A DNA stretch of 64,000 nt from Pegea sp. RAD2-039 (GCA_034620365.1 JAQGEQ010000330.1:496001-560000), one strand, 5' to 3'. Shown: positions 34,287 through 47,405, counted from the first letter of the stretch. The notes: generated by a model not told the origin, from the sequence alone. Numbers and translations: made by a program.

Positions 34287-34965
34287 TTATGTAGTTTTTC
34301 CGAACCTTCTTTTAGTCACAGTTAGATTTTACAACTTTCGTTTCTTAGTAATCTGGACTTTTTTTATTGACATTACTTATTTGATTTTAGAAATTAGTTG
34401 TAGATTTCTGGTTTTATTTAATGCAAATTTTATATAAAAAACCATATGAAAAAATTGGTTGATATTCTAAAATTATTATAAATAATATATTATATGAAAT
34501 AAAATCATCTCCAATAGTACTAGTTCATAACTTACCAGATTGATCTTTTGAAATTAACATCTTCAGAATTAACATATTTAGTTGCTAAGACAGTTTGAAT
34601 TGCTTTCCTTATTTTGTAACTTTATACGTAAGACAGGAGAACTAATAAATGCTAATTTGTTACCAGTCCATTTTAATCTAATCGATGAAATTGCTTTAAA
34701 TTGCTAGAATATTTTTGAACCGTTTTGTTTCATGACTTATACGTCATATTTGTTTGTATTTTTAGTTCTCATTTCTTCAAACATTTATTTCTTCACAAAA
34801 TAATAGAGGATTTGTACATTTTAATGTCAGATTTTTTTTATTTTTCTGTAGATCCTTTTGAGCGCCTGTGACTTTTGATGGTTTTCCATCTTTAAATCTC
34901 GAACAACGGAATAAGTTGCTAAATGAGATAGAATGATTTTCCTTTTTTAAATTCTTTCTTATATC
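34287..34965 (-). pseudogene. Relic exons S1-S3 downstream of gene 5
   Basis: S1 (34777-34965) keeps the frame with QKDLQKNKKNLTLKC. S2 (34536-34619) reads YKIRKAIQTVLATKYVNSED then VNFKRSI and ends in GTAAGT. S3 has the same early stop as near gene 3. Confidence 0.4.
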
Positions 34966-36332
34966 TTAGTTTTCTTAATCTAATTTCAATACATCAAACG
35001 TACTAATAAATGTTGATTTGTTACATTGATGGTTTTATGAATGATTTCAAAGTCATAATTAAGAATTGATAAATCTTCACAAAAAAAAATTCAAAAAACA
35101 ACGGTACAAAATTTGCGATGTGTATCTCAAAAATCTATAAAATATTATAACTTATAAGAGTATTTCAAATTTGAGGCAAATAATTTTATTTAATTTTTTT
35201 AACTTTAAAATACTAACTCATATTGTAAAGCTTTATACCAATAATAAAAATAGTTTAAAATTCACTTTTTGGAAGGTATCATCCTTAAGACATTTTGGCT
35301 GTCTTGTTGGTATTAGCAACTTTAAATACTTATTTTTATTAATTTTAGTTTACAAATTGGTAAATTTTAAAGTAAATTCCTCATTCCAAACAAATGTTAT
35401 TTCATAAGACTTTTTCATAAGATTATTTCTTATAAGGAATAATCTGTATATAGTTATAATCAGTTACTGCACCGATGGTTTGGTTAGGTGTTTTGGTTTG
35501 TTGCGATTTATTTGGATAATAAGAGTTCCATTTAAAATAGCAACTTAATATTTGGTTCGAAGATTAGAATTACCAAGAGCTGAAATAGATACAGTTATAT
35601 ATCTGATGTAAAAGTATTAAACAGATCAGTTTAAAACACTCTAGCAACTTGCTTACAAGAATATTAATCGTAGTTTTAAAAATGATGGAGTAATAACCGA
35701 TAAGAAAATATTAGTTTTTCTGCCGTTCCTCTGAGGTTACAAAATTATAAAGTAATTTAAACTATTTAAAAACCTCAATCTGTTAATTTTGATCTAACTA
35801 TTTGGGTAAGAAATAGTCAAGTGCTATAAAAGATGAATTATTTATGATGATGTAATTGTCGATAATATAAATGTTAAAAAACTTCTTTTTCTAAATTTAT
35901 AGTATGAAGAGGATAATAACGTTTATTGTTTTTATCTCCAACAAGCATTTTAAGAAAGGAAATAGATTTTAAGATTTCAAACATAAGTTTTCTCATAAAA
36001 ATTGCAATAATTACTAAAAACTGTAGTTTTACTTTCATAATAAAAACAAATTACAAAAATAATCAGTTTTACAAACATATAAGGATTTATCGAATCTTTA
36101 GATGGTAACTAAAAAGTAACCACAATTTCGTATGTGCTTATCAACTAACATAATAAAATTACTTTCAAAAACTTTTTGAAAAATAATAAAAGATGTTAAC
36201 AAATACTTAATATGCAAAGTTCGAAAATTAAGGAATAAAAAAGTTTTTTTAATAGTTTACAAAAGAGCTGTACGAGAATAACAACATAACAATACCAACT
36301 TTATTTTAAAGTAAAAAATTGAATGTAAAACC

Positions 36333-36345
36333 TTTATTATTTATT
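36333..36345 (-). terminator. Poly(A) signals of gene 5
   Basis: Two AATAAA hexamers on the minus strand, about 105-115 nt past the stop codon. Confidence 0.5.
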
Positions 36346-36448
36346 GCAAACTTACACACTATTTCAATAATAGAGTAATCATTAAAATAGTTAATTAAAG
36401 AATAAATTGCAACAACCAATTGAGTAAACGTTAACCAGCAAAATGATT

Positions 36449-37915
36449 TTAACTTTCATGATTATTATGAGTTTTTTCATGACATACAAGGCCAGATTTT
36501 TGACTAAATTTTTTTTCACAAACAAGACATTCACATGGTTTCTCACCAGTATGAGTTCTTTCATGGCATAACAAATGGGTTTTTTGACTAAACTTCTTTT
36601 CACAAACAATACATTCATATGGTTTCTCACCAGTATGAGTTCTTTCATGATTTAAAAGACTGAAATTACGTGCAAATTTTCTTCCACAAGCAATACATTC
36701 ATATGGCTTCTCACCAGTATGAGTTCTTTCATGACTTAAAAGACTGGCATTATGTGCAAACTTTCTTCCACAAGCAATACATTCATATGGTTTCTCACCA
36801 GTATGAGTTCTTTCATGAATTAAAAGACTATATCTTTGAGTAAATTTTCTTTCACAAACAATACATTCATATGGTTTCTCACCAGTATGAGTTCTTTCAT
36901 GAGATAACAAATAGGTTTTTCGACTAAACTTTCTTTCACAAACAATACATTCATATGGTTTCTCACCAGTATGAGTTCTTTCATGACTTGAAAGACTAGA
37001 TTTTTGACTAAATTTTCTTCCACAAACTATACATTCATATGGCTTCTCACCAGTATGAGTTCTTTCATGAATTAAAAGACTGGAATTAAGTGCAAATTTT
37101 CTTTCACAAACAATGCATTCATATGGCTTCTCACCAGTATGAATTCTTTCATGACTTAAAAGACTAGATTTTCGACTAAATTTTCTTCCACAAACTATAC
37201 ATTCATATGGCTTCTCACCAGTATGAGTTCTTTCATGAGTTAAAAGACTAGATTTTTGACTACATTTTCTTTCACAAACAATGCATTCATATGGCTTCTC
37301 ACCAGTATGAGTTCTTTCATGAATTAAAAGACTGGAATTAAGTGCAAATTTTCTTTCACAAACAATGCATTCATATGGCTTCTCACCAGTATGAGTTCTT
37401 TCATGACTTAAAAGACTAGATTTTCGACTAAATTTTCTTCCACAAACTATACATTCATATGGCTTCTCACCAGTATGAGTTCTTTCATGAAGTAAAAGAC
37501 TAGATTTTTGACTAAATTTTCTTTCACAAACAATGCATTCATATGGCTTCTCACCAGTATGAGTTCTTTCATGATAAACAAGCTGAGATTTGCATTTAAA
37601 TTTCTTGTTACAGTCTAAGCATTCATATTTGATTTTGAAATTAGATGATTTTTTGTTTTCTTCATTATTTTCTTTCCCTTTGAATGCTTTTTTATCACTG
37701 TTAGTGTCTTTAAAAGGGAAACTTGTAGTTGTTGGAATTTCTATAGTATTATTTAAACTAGTTTGATCAGCATGACTTTTATGCAAGCTATATACTCCAC
37801 CAGAGGTATTTAGCAAAATTTTATTTTCTGCAGTTTTATTATTAAAACTTTTCTCATCATCATCTGATGACAGTTTTCTTTTTCGTGTAAAGTTGCTGCT
37901 TCGTATCAAGTTCAT
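36449..37915 (-). CDS. C2H2 zinc-finger protein, 14 fingers (gene 5, type A)
   Basis: Expected nuclear DNA-binding protein of 488 residues; the sister of gene 3 with four more fingers. N-terminus and C-terminal five fingers are almost the same as gene 3. The middle has expanded: fingers 2-4 and 5-7 are copies of one three-finger block (helices QKSSLL, RKSSLLS, LNSSLLI). Fingers 8 and 9 ([14 protein letters not shown]) match gene 8. In finger 5 the core Phe is Cys (CERKCSQ), and in finger 14 the leading Tyr is Cys (CECLVC), which may weaken those fingers. The start follows the acceptor; an in-frame upstream ATG lies in the intron. Confidence 0.9.
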   Translation of the reverse strand: MNLIRSSNFTRKRKLSSDDDEKSFNNKTAENKILLNTSGGVYSLHKSHADQTSLNNTIEIPTTTSFPFKDTNSDKKAFKGKENNEENKKSSNFKIKYECLDCNKKFKCKSQLVYHERTHTGEKPYECIVCERKFSQKSSLLLHERTHTGEKPYECIVCGRKFSRKSSLLSHERTHTGEKPYECIVCERKFALNSSLLIHERTHTGEKPYECIVCERKCSQKSSLLTHERTHTGEKPYECIVCGRKFSRKSSLLSHERIHTGEKPYECIVCERKFALNSSLLIHERTHTGEKPYECIVCGRKFSQKSSLSSHERTHTGEKPYECIVCERKFSRKTYLLSHERTHTGEKPYECIVCERKFTQRYSLLIHERTHTGEKPYECIACGRKFAHNASLLSHERTHTGEKPYECIACGRKFARNFSLLNHERTHTGEKPYECIVCEKKFSQKTHLLCHERTHTGEKPCECLVCEKKFSQKSGLVCHEKTHNNHES

Positions 37916-37930
37916 TTTTAAGTTAATAGG

Positions 37931-37946
37931 CTGAAGAAAAAAAAAC
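37931..37946 (-). promoter_or_regulatory. 3' splice acceptor of gene 5 coding exon
   Basis: T run then CTTCAG in sense; the exon starts at 37930. Identical to gene 3 here. Confidence 0.75.
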
Positions 37947-39030
37947 TTTGTTAATATTAAAATGTTCATATAGAATAATTTTAGTTTTAAGAGATATGTT
38001 ATTTCTATATGATATACAAAGTTTGTTCACTAATGATTATAATCAAGTTTAGATCAAGTTTTGTAAAAGTCTTAACAAGAAATTGTTGATGTTCTATATA
38101 CATATTTTTATTTAAAACGAATTTGAACAACAATTTTTTGTAAACTTTTTCAAGTATTTTCACAAATTGTTGTTTATAGTTCAATAAGTTCTAATAAGTA
38201 AATAGAAAAAAATTCTTCTATAGAAAAGGCATTATTGTTTTACATATAGCAATTTCGAGGGCAAAACACGTTTGCTTGTTAAAATGATAACATGATTTCA
38301 GAAACTAGAAATTAAAAAGTATGTAATTAATGTAAGATTTAACAGTCTTTAAAATAGATCAACAAGAAGTTAAACCTTAATTTTACAGATTTTAATCTGC
38401 AGTTATTTATCTCATATTCAAGTGTAAAGTCCTCAATAGGAATAATTTGTATGATTTTACATTAATAGTGAGCAACGATTAATCATAAAATAAATCACAC
38501 TATTTGTAGTTATTTTTAATTACAACAATAATTAGTTATATTTATATATATTATATTTTAGTCATAGTTAGAGAATATTCTAATCAAAAGTCAAGACTTA
38601 TTATTGACTTATTGAATATACATTAGATTTAATTTAGAAACGATAAGCTCAACTTTAAAAAATACATATTTAAATATCATGGAAAGGTATATAGAATTTA
38701 TAATTTACAAGCCAACATAAACAAACAGAAACTGACTTAAAGTCTAATATTTTGACAGTTATAAACATTTACTAATCATTTTTATTTAAAAAAGTTTGAA
38801 AATTTAATGTCTAAACGGAATACCAGCAAAAACTTAACAAAAATCAATACTAGCAATTGTCTTTTAAAATTAAGCAAACTACATAAGTTTAAAAATCATC
38901 AAAAATCATTCATGATCATCTAACAACAATCGTAACTCTCTATTGGCATTAAGTTTACGAGTAACTAAAAGAGACAAAAGAGACCAACAAAACCTTATTA
39001 TTTAAAAATAATTATGATAGTATATATAAC

Positions 39031-39096
39031 ACAAAGGACGTTACCAAACATATAAACTTTTGGTCAAAGTCTTCTTAAGAATATATATATATATTT
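39031..39096 (-). promoter_or_regulatory. Candidate core promoter of gene 5
   Basis: The TATA run, GACTTTGACC box and GGTAACG are present. The TGACGT core has changed to GGACGT. Confidence 0.35.
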
Positions 39097-39858
39097 GATT
39101 TATAAAAGTGATTTATTAATCTTCAAAACAGTTTGGAGAAATTATAATTTTTAAAGTAATGTTAGAAACAAAACAATGTTTGCACGCAAATTCTAATGAT
39201 AATATCAAAGTTATAGAAGCTTTTGCTATTATGATTTTGTTGCTTGTTGATTATTATTTGAATGCTTTTAATGCTTTGTTTTCAGTATTTTAGTACTTTT
39301 CAATTTTTTATTATTAAAAAGTAACTGCAAAATCCAACTTTGTAAGAATATTTGTTCATTCACTTTGTATTATTTTTAATATTTTATATTTTTTAAAGTT
39401 ACAAACAACGAATAAATCTCAAGAAACACTTATAAATATGATTCATTTCAATTTTTTTTTATACAACCTCTGAAAAACTATTCTAAAAGATATTATTATT
39501 TTTGGATGATTCCGTAGTTTTGTTTGGCTGATACAGTATTTAATTGCTAGAAAAACTTGATTTCACAAAAATGAGTATTACAGTGATATACTTGCAGATA
39601 TTAATCATTTAAAGTTTTTTTTTAAAACTTTAAAAACTATTCTAAAAGGTATTATTATTTTTTGATGAGTTCGTGGGTATGTTTGACTGAATACAGTAAT
39701 TAATCGCTAGAAAAACTTGATTTCACAAAAAAGAGTATTAAAGCGATATAACATTTATGTACCATCTAAAAAGCAATGATTAAGTAAAGTGTTAAGAAAG
39801 AATTTCAAGAAGAGCAGTAAGAGGTATATTTTAATTCACAAAGCTACAAACAATAAGG

Positions 39859-40134
39859 TTGAAAAGTAGTGTTGTTATTGTTAGTAGTGATAGTAGAATA
39901 TTTTACCATTTACGTAAATGTTTCATCCCCTATTACTCTATATATGTAGATCAATCTGTAGTCGACAGTGGTTTGTTAATAGTGTGTTGTTGGTTATCTT
40001 CGTTATTAGTTTCCTTTTACAAATTGAATAAAGCTAAAGATGAAAGTTTTCAGATATGGAGTTTTAATATCAGATTTTCAAGACTGTTCAAATTAAAAGT
40101 TTTAGATAAATGCTCTTGGCTGTCAAAATATTAG
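39859..40134 (+). other. Five-copy short reading frame, divergent from gene 5
   Basis: Ninety-one codons, mirror copy of 12349-12624, containing VIVSSDSRIFYHLRKCFIPY and DESFQIW. It begins with TTG, and a stop lies nine codons upstream. It is probably not an independent gene. Confidence 0.2.
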
Positions 40135-40140
40135 AATTGA

Positions 40141-41849
40141 ATTAAATTTTGTTAGTTTTTATTGACTTATCTGTTAAACAATTCTTATAAACTACAAGGG
40201 TATTAAATTATTGATTATCTTTAATTGAGATTTTCATATTTAACTTTATATTATGTTGCTATTGTAACTTAAAAATACTTAAAAACATGAAGAAGTGACC
40301 GGGTTAAGATCTAAAGTTTTAAAAGTCAGATGAATTATTTATTTGCTTTTTAAAAACTATTTAGTTTTTATTCTTAAATTGATAAATTTGATCAAAAATT
40401 ATAATAAATATAATTACAAGATAATTAATTACATAATCGTTAATAAGTAATAAATAATGAGAATATAGCAGCCATAGTAACTGGAATACAAAATCTCAAT
40501 AAACAGATATATAAATTAATTTTGCTCTATCAATGTTTAGTGTCTAATAAATAACTTTAGTCAATTCTCTAAACACAGATTACAGTTTCTGATATAATTC
40601 ATTTCATTGGATTGATTCAGTAAGAGAAAGACTTCATTTAACTCTTTCTAAGCGTTGAGCAAGGCTAGCAGACAAAGATCTTTTTTAAATGTTTAAATTG
40701 ATGTTGCAAATGGGGCCACAGCGACCTTCTCCCTGGCTGCAGTAACCGCTTTGCATAGTATTTTCACGTTATTTGGGGGCTTTTAGGGGTTATTTTAAGT
40801 TTTGAGTTTGTGGTTTACAAAAAGGTTGTATAAAAATAAATAAATTAATTTTGGTAAAATAAGTTTTATTGATTGTTTATTTTTACATCATTTCAGGTCA
40901 ATTTATTTTTAGATTTTGCTTTCTAAGGTTCTTAATTTCTAAACAAACTGTTAAATTAAATTTTTAAAACAGCTATACGTTTTGATCAGTTTTTTGGTAA
41001 TTTGATTTTTAAGCAAATCTAAAAAATAACAAGGTAAGTATTTAAAAATGACCAATTAATTAGTAACAGCATTATTTAATAAATTGAATAATATGAAAAA
41101 CAAAAACAATTCAAAAATAATTGTTTAACAACTAACAGCTGGTAATCATTTATCTTTTTTTAGTTTACCAGAAAATTCGACAGCTCTTAACAGCAAAAAG
41201 AACAAAACTCCATAACAATTTTGACTTGGACTCAAGTAATGAAATGTTTTTTATTATCTAACGATACTAAATAAAAGATGCTCTAATCATAATTTTTCCA
41301 TATTTATAGCAATAAACAAAAAGAAGGGTGCCCGAAAAGAGCACCTCTTGCTAAACCACAATCTCACAAACAACACATTTTATACTTAATTAAGTTGGAA
41401 ACTAAGAAAGAAAAAGATGTAACATTTGGCATTACAGTAGAGTTCAAAATTATTCTTACAATTCCAATTTAATCTATTCTTGTTAGCTTATTTTATCTGT
41501 TTAATTGCATTCTTGCTTAACCAAATCGTAAATACAATAAATTAATCACACTTAAGCATGTGACAACGTATATTAGTAAACTAAAAATTCTAGGTTCTTA
41601 GGATTGATTTATGTGAAATAATATATAGCCGTGTGTTGATAACAAGTATACGCAGACTTTCTGCTTTATACCAAAATTAATAGAGAATTAATTTAAAAAT
41701 TGAATCACAATGAGTAATCTCAAAGTTATAGATTATTATTTATTTTGTAATGCAAATCGTTTTATCTTTTGGTTTATTTATAGGTTATTTATTAGTCAAA
41801 GTTTAATAAATAAATGAATCAAATAAAATCTGAAAAATAAAAGAAATAT
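40141..41849. other. Intergenic stretch with deleted relic locus
   Basis: Positions 40141-40240 match 53150-53240. The sequence then jumps to what lies beyond the old relic in the 11.6 kb region, so the relic gene itself is deleted here. The relic terminal exon (copy d) lies at 40693-40782. Positions 41190-41850 resemble the tail of segment A (9640-10300) in diverged form. Confidence 0.5.
40693..40782 (-). pseudogene. Relic terminal exon, copy d
   Basis: The minus strand reads KPPNNVKILCKAVTAAREK then VAVAPFATSI and TAA, in line with the four other copies. It stands about 2.8 kb upstream of gene 5 in the same orientation. Confidence 0.4.
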
Positions 41850-42440
41850 AAATAAGTCATTAGGAAATACAAGAAAACAATTTTTTTATTACAATGTTAA
41901 ATGTTTTTCTAAAACATTTTTAAGAGCTTTCTAATAACAATTATCGACCTCAAACAAAAATTGAACTGTAAAAGTATCACTTTTAAGGAAGTTTTTATTT
42001 CTTTTGGAACTTAATCTGGATTAAGTTTTTGTAGGATAAAAAATTTCAGTTTGATTTTATGTTTTTCTTTAGTTTCTACAAAAAAAGTTTAAATGATTAA
42101 TGTTTAAAAGATACTTCAGGAAAATGAATACTTTTATGTAGCTTTATAATAAACAAAAAAAGAATGCAAGCTTCACTAACATAGCCTCTTAAGAAATTTA
42201 GATTTGCAGTTACTCAATATTGCTGAAAAATTTTAATGCACAACAAATATTAATAGCAAAGCAGTAAAAGCATCAAAATAACAATCAACAAGCTACAAAA
42301 CCCATACAGCAGAAACTTCTAGAACTTTGATTCTGTCATCATAATTTACCTACAAACAATTTTTTATTTCTAACATTGCTTTCAAAATTATAATTTCTCT
42401 CAACTGTTTTGAAGATTAATAAATCATTTTTATAAATCAA

Positions 42441-42500
42441 ACATATATATATATTCTTAAGAAGACTTTGACTAAACGCTTATATGTTTGGTAACGTCAT
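42441..42500 (+). promoter_or_regulatory. Candidate core promoter of gene 6
   Basis: The TATATATATATA run and GGTAACGTCATTTG are intact. The middle box reads GACTTTGACTAAACG, one base off the usual GACTTTGACC. Confidence 0.35.
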
Positions 42501-43616
42501 TTGTGTTATATAGTTTATTATAATTTTGTTTAAATTATAAGGTTTTGTTGCTCTCTTTTGTCTCTTTTAGTTACTTGTAAACTTAAAGTCAATATAGGAA
42601 AATGATTGGTGTTAGATGATTCTGAATGATTTTTGATGTTTTGTAAACTTATGTTGCTTGCTTAATTTTATAAGACAATTGCTAGTATTGATTTTTGTGA
42701 AGTTTTTGCAGGTATTGCGTTTTGACATGAAATTTTCAAACTTTTTTAAAATAAAAATTTTAAGTGAATGCTAAGAACTTTAAATTAATTTTGGTTAGAT
42801 TATGTAGGATTGTCAGTTATAAATTCTTTATACATTTTCATGATATTTAAATATGTATTTTATTAAATTTGAGCTTATCGTGTCTAAACTAAATATCGTG
42901 TAAACCTAATAAGTCAATATCAAGTCTTGACTTTTGATTAAAAGAGTCTCTAACTTATGTACTTCTGTAAATAAAAATAATTAGAAATAGTTGGATATGA
43001 TTTTTAATTACTCGTTGGTCTCTATTAATTATTATCATAAAAGTTAAGTGTATTAAGGACTTCAATTTGAGATAAATAACTCAAGTTTTTAAAGACATTT
43101 TACTAAAATCTTTAAACTTAAGGAGTAACTTTTTGTTCTATTTTGAACACTATTAAGTCTTAAATTTCTTACATACTTTTTAATTTTTAGTTTCTGAACT
43201 CATGTTATCATTTTCACAAACAAACGTTTATTGCCCTCGTAACTGCTACATGTAACGCAATAATGCCTTTTCTATAGAAGAATGTTTTTCTATTTGTTTA
43301 TTATAAAATTGAATATTTTGGTGTCTAAATATTGAACTATAACCAACAATTTGTGAAAATACTTGCAAAAGTTTACAAAAATTTGTTAATCGAAAGTTCT
43401 TTTTATTTACCAATATGTACATGAAACATGATAAGTTTCTGGTTTAGACTTTTAAAAAACATTAATTAAGCTTGTTTGTTAGCATTGGTGAACAAACTTT
43501 GTATATCATATGAAAATATTATATCACTTAAAAATCAAAGTTTGTAGTTAAAACATTATATATTATGTAAAAACAATTTTTTTTTTATGATTTCGTAGAG
43601 ACATTTTAAATTTAAT

Positions 43617-43636
43617 TTTTTTTTCTTTAAATCTAG
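43617..43636 (+). promoter_or_regulatory. 3' splice acceptor of gene 6 coding exon
   Basis: T-rich tract ending CTTTAAATCTAG; the exon starts at 43637 (CCTAGTAACTAGAAA), as in gene 4. Confidence 0.65.
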
Positions 43637-43651
43637 CCTAGTAACTAGAAA

Positions 43652-44867
43652 ATGAATATGATAGAAGAGAGCAAATTTGACCGAAAGAGGAAACTGTCAT
43701 CAGATGATGATGAGAAAAGTTTTAATAATAAAACTGCGGAAGAGACAAATTTGGTAAACACTTCTGGTGGAGTATATAGCTTGTATAAAAGTCATGCAGA
43801 TCAAACTAGTTTAAATAATACTAAAGAAATTTCAACAACTACAAGTTTCCCCTTTAAAGACACTAACAGTGATAGGAAAGCATTCAAAGGGAAAGAAAAT
43901 AATGAAGAAAATAAACTATCATCTAATTTCAAAATCAAATATGAATGCTTAGACTGTAACAGGAAATATAAATGCAAATCTCAGCTTATTTATCATGAAA
44001 GAACTCATACTGGTGAGAAGCCATATGAATGTAAAGTTTGTGAAAGAAAATTTAGTCAAAAAACCCATTTGTTATGTCATGAAAGAACTCATAGTGGTGA
44101 GAAGCCATATGAATGCATTGTTTGTGAAAAGAAGTTTAGTCAAAACGCACATTTGTTAAGCCATGAAAGAACTCATACTGGTGAGAAGCCATATGAATGC
44201 ATTGTTTGTGAAAGAACATTTAGTCATAGATCTAGTCTTTTAACTCATGAAAGAACTCATACTGGTGAGAAGCCATATGAATGTATAGTTTGTGAAAGAA
44301 AATTTGCACGTAATTCCAGTCTTTTAATTCATGAAAGAACTCATACTGGTGAGAAGCCATATGAATGTATTGTTTGTGAAAAGAAAGTTTAGTCAGAAAG
44401 CCCATTTGTCAAGTCATGAAAAAACTCATACTGGTGAGAAGCCTTATGAATGTATTGTTTGTGAAAGAAAATTTGCAGATAATTCTATTCTTTTAAATCA
44501 TGAAAGAACTCATACTGGTGAGAAGCCATTTGAATGTATTGTTTGTGAAAGAAAGTTTAGTCAGAAAGCCCATTTGTCAAGTCATGAAAAAACTCATACT
44601 GGTGAGAAGCCTTATGAATGTATTGTTTGTGAAAGAAAATTTGCACGTAATTCCAGTCTTTTAATTCATGAAAGAACTCATACTGGTGAGAAGCCATATG
44701 AATGTATAGTTTGTGGAAGAAAATTTAGTCATAGGTCTAGTCTTATATGTCATGAAAGAACTCATACTGGTGAGAAGCCATATGAATGTATAGTTTGTAA
44801 AAGAAAATTTAGTCATAATTCCAATCTTGTAACTCATGAAAGGACTCATACCGGCGAGAAACCATAG
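43652..44867 (+). pseudogene. C2H2 zinc-finger gene with one frameshift, 11 fingers (gene 6, type B)
   Basis: Sister of gene 4 by its N-terminus ([28 protein letters not shown]). The first frame runs 246 codons to a TAG at 44390-44392 in the middle of finger 6. Finger 8, which is otherwise the same, has one A fewer in the GAAAGAAAG stretch, so a single inserted A near 44378-44383 explains the break. Beyond it the array continues in frame to the type B stop at 44867. Without the extra base the gene would match a 404-residue, 11-finger protein; as written it gives five fingers and part of a sixth. Fingers 5-6 and 9-8 form a mirrored pair of near copies. A run of A is also a common place for sequencing error, so the gene may be intact in the animal. 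Confidence 0.85.
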
Positions 44868-44996
44868 GAATATGTTTTAATTGTGAAAAAAAATTTAGTT
44901 GAAATTCATGTCGATTACGCCATGAAATGATTCATGTTTCTCAGAAAAAGTGAGATCATTTTGCTGGTCAAAGTTTACTTGCAATTTATAAGAAGA

Positions 44997-45002
44997 AATA
45001 AA
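44997..45002 (+). terminator. Poly(A) signal of gene 6
   Basis: AATAAA 130 nt past the stop codon, in the type B flank. Confidence 0.5.
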
Positions 45003-45679
45003 TAGCTTTGTGAAGATCAGATGGTTTAAAAATATAATTTTTAAAATTGTTTTTTCAGTTTGAGTTGTTTTTATTTAATTAATATTTGTTTTATTGATCA
45101 AATGTTGTATGTTACAGTAAATAATAATGATTTTAAAAGTTATTTTTCTGTTATTGTTTGTGATCGGCGGTTCGTATTTTTTTTTGTAAACGAACTATAA
45201 CTTGTTTCATTCTTATTCCAAGTTTTCTTAAACCCACAAGTTTTTTAATGTCCTTTATTTATTACCAAAAAGCTTCTGTATTTAGATTTTAAACTCTTAG
45301 TTAATCAATGCTGTGTAAACTGCTGATAAATTTTAGTTTTTGTTTAGAAATCCGTTTAAAACATTTTAAATTTATGCAACTTATTACTCTTTACAATCTG
45401 TTTTATTTTTTTAATTGAAACTCAGTTTTTAGTAGATACTCAAAATAATTTCAAGAAAATAAAGTTATAGATCATAAAATCTCTTTTTTCCAACCTAATG
45501 CTATTTTGTTTATCATTTCATTTTAGAAATAAATACTTTTTAATAAAACATATTACATCATATTTAATCCCTTCTGCTATAGCACTAAGCAGTTTATTAC
45601 CCGAATGGTTGAAACTAACTTGAAAGATTGAGTTGATGAAAAATTGAAATAATTATATAATTTTCTTAAACTTTGTTAG

Positions 45680-45958
45680 CAAGCCAGTTATTACGTCAGA
45701 AGAAGAAATACTTGCTTAATGTTTGCCAATAAGTTCAGTTTAAACTATTTTAAAATAGTATTATTATAAGTTGTTAATTTCGATTTAATAATATTTCATT
45801 TTTCTTAAATTACTTTCAGTATATCTAAACACAATTACTTTTTCAACTGAATTACTTTCAGTAAAAAAGATAAGACCAAAACATCTAACTTTAGTTTGCC
45901 GATGTCTTTATATAATGCAATCTACAAATTCACCGATTTTCTTGAAAAAATCTTTTAG
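45680..45958 (+). other. Candidate exons X1 and X2 downstream of gene 6
   Basis: X1 (45680-45728) keeps its 49 nt and frame, but its donor has changed from GTAAGT to ATAAGT. X2 (45862-45958) reads KKDKTKTSNFSLPMSLYNAI then YKFTDFLEKIF and TAG; it is one codon shorter than in gene 2, so the frame is kept. Confidence 0.35.
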
Positions 45959-46350
45959 TTTATCTTTAAAATATGTTTCTTAGTAATCAGCACAAGTTTG
46001 TGGATGAAGTAAAAAAAACATTATTTAGAATTTAATTCATAAAAAAAAATTTGCAAAAATACTTCAGTTTATTGTTTACAATATTAGAAAATATTTGAAA
46101 ACTGTTTTGTTAATTAAACAACCCCTTTATATTAATTTTGCCAAGAAATTCATAATGTGAGTTAGCCACATAAGAAACTGACAACACAATCGGTATCACA
46201 TACTTGCTTTGTTGTCACATGATTGCTGGTCATCAGGCTTTTAGAGAATCAAACTGACAGCAGATGCAATACTTGCAATTGAATGTGATGAATATTTGGC
46301 CATTCATACAAGTGGTTTGATAAGCGCAAGTTTTTCAAGTAAAAAAATAA

Positions 46351-47399
46351 AATAAATAAAATTATAAGTAAAGTTTAAATTTAAGAAAATGTCTTTGATA
46401 AAGACTTTTTTTAACTCTTTCTAAGCGTTGAGCAGGGCTAACAGACAAAAGTTGTCTTAAATTCTTTAATTTGATGGTGAAAATGGGGCCACTGTGACCT
46501 TCTCACTGGCTGCAGTAACCGCTTTGCACATTATCTTCACGCTATTTTGGGGGTTATATAGGTTATATTAAGTTTTGAGTTTGTGGTTTACAAAAAGGTT
46601 GTATAAAAATATATAAATTGATTTTGATGAGAAAAGTTTTTTTCATTGTTTTCTTTACATCATTTCATATCAATTTATTTCTAGATCTTGCTTTCTAAGG
46701 TTCTTAATTTCTAAACAAATCGTTTAATTGAAATTTTAAAATAGGTGATCACTTTTTTGTCTAGATCACTTTTTTGGTAATTTGATTTTAAGTCATATTC
46801 AGGATTTTGCTTTAGATTAAAGCTGTCAAAGCTCAAGAGGAAAGTAATCGTCAAAAACCTTTTGAGAAATTATAATACTGAAAGCAATGTTGGAAACAAA
46901 AAAACTCACTTGCACGTAAATTATGATGACAGGATAAAGTTGTAGAAGTTTGTGCTGTTTGGTTTTTGTATCTTGTCGATTATTATTTTGTTGCTACTGC
47001 TTAGCTAACAATAAATTTTTTCTTAATATTTTGTAACAAAGAAAACTAAACTTCATAAGAAGCTGGTTTTTATTATTTTCATTATTTTGTATTTTAAAAG
47101 GCTAATAAAAAGCAATAATATTAAAGAAAAAAATGGAAAGAAAATGGAATTTACTTTTAATTCTCTGACACTACTTTAAATACAACATACAAACTAATAT
47201 ATGTTAATAATTTAATGATTAGTAATTACTTTTCTTATTAGTTAAGATAAAACGAGAATTCTGTTTTGTTTAAACTATGTAGGCAACATGTAGAAACTTA
47301 AATTCATTTTTAAGCAATTACTTCCGACCACAAACATTACACTGAATACACTGGATTTAAGATCCAAATTTGCTTTCAGTACAATTGTCACAATTCGTC
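46351..47399. other. Intergenic stretch with relic exon copy e
   Basis: Holds copy e of the relic terminal exon and, at about 46910-46990 on the minus strand, its donor exon with GTGAGT kept. The rest is AT-rich with no gene seen. Confidence 0.5.
46466..46567 (-). pseudogene. Relic terminal exon, copy e
   Basis: The minus strand reads MCKAVTAASEKVTVAPFSPS then N and TAA. Upstream of this an extra A breaks the frame seen in copies a, c and d. Confidence 0.4.
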
Positions 47400-47405
47400 C
47401 CGATG

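Larger units (their letters stand above)
34263..40140. repeat. Type A unit around gene 5
   Basis: Near-identical to the gene 3 unit from about 34263 up to 38960. It then continues through an intact promoter-like block and the short divergent frame, which the gene 3 unit has lost. Its left edge is cut inside the 3' flank (TGCTGGCTTGTAACC). Confidence 0.8.
41850..46350. repeat. Type B unit around gene 6
   Basis: Direct repeat of the gene 4 unit. From about 42160 the match is close. At 46098 sequence corresponding to 33070-34040 is missing. Confidence 0.8.

Noticed and set aside
44661..44849. Minus-strand frame of 62 codons opposite gene 6
   Set aside because: Antisense reading of finger repeats, with no start context or splice site of its own.
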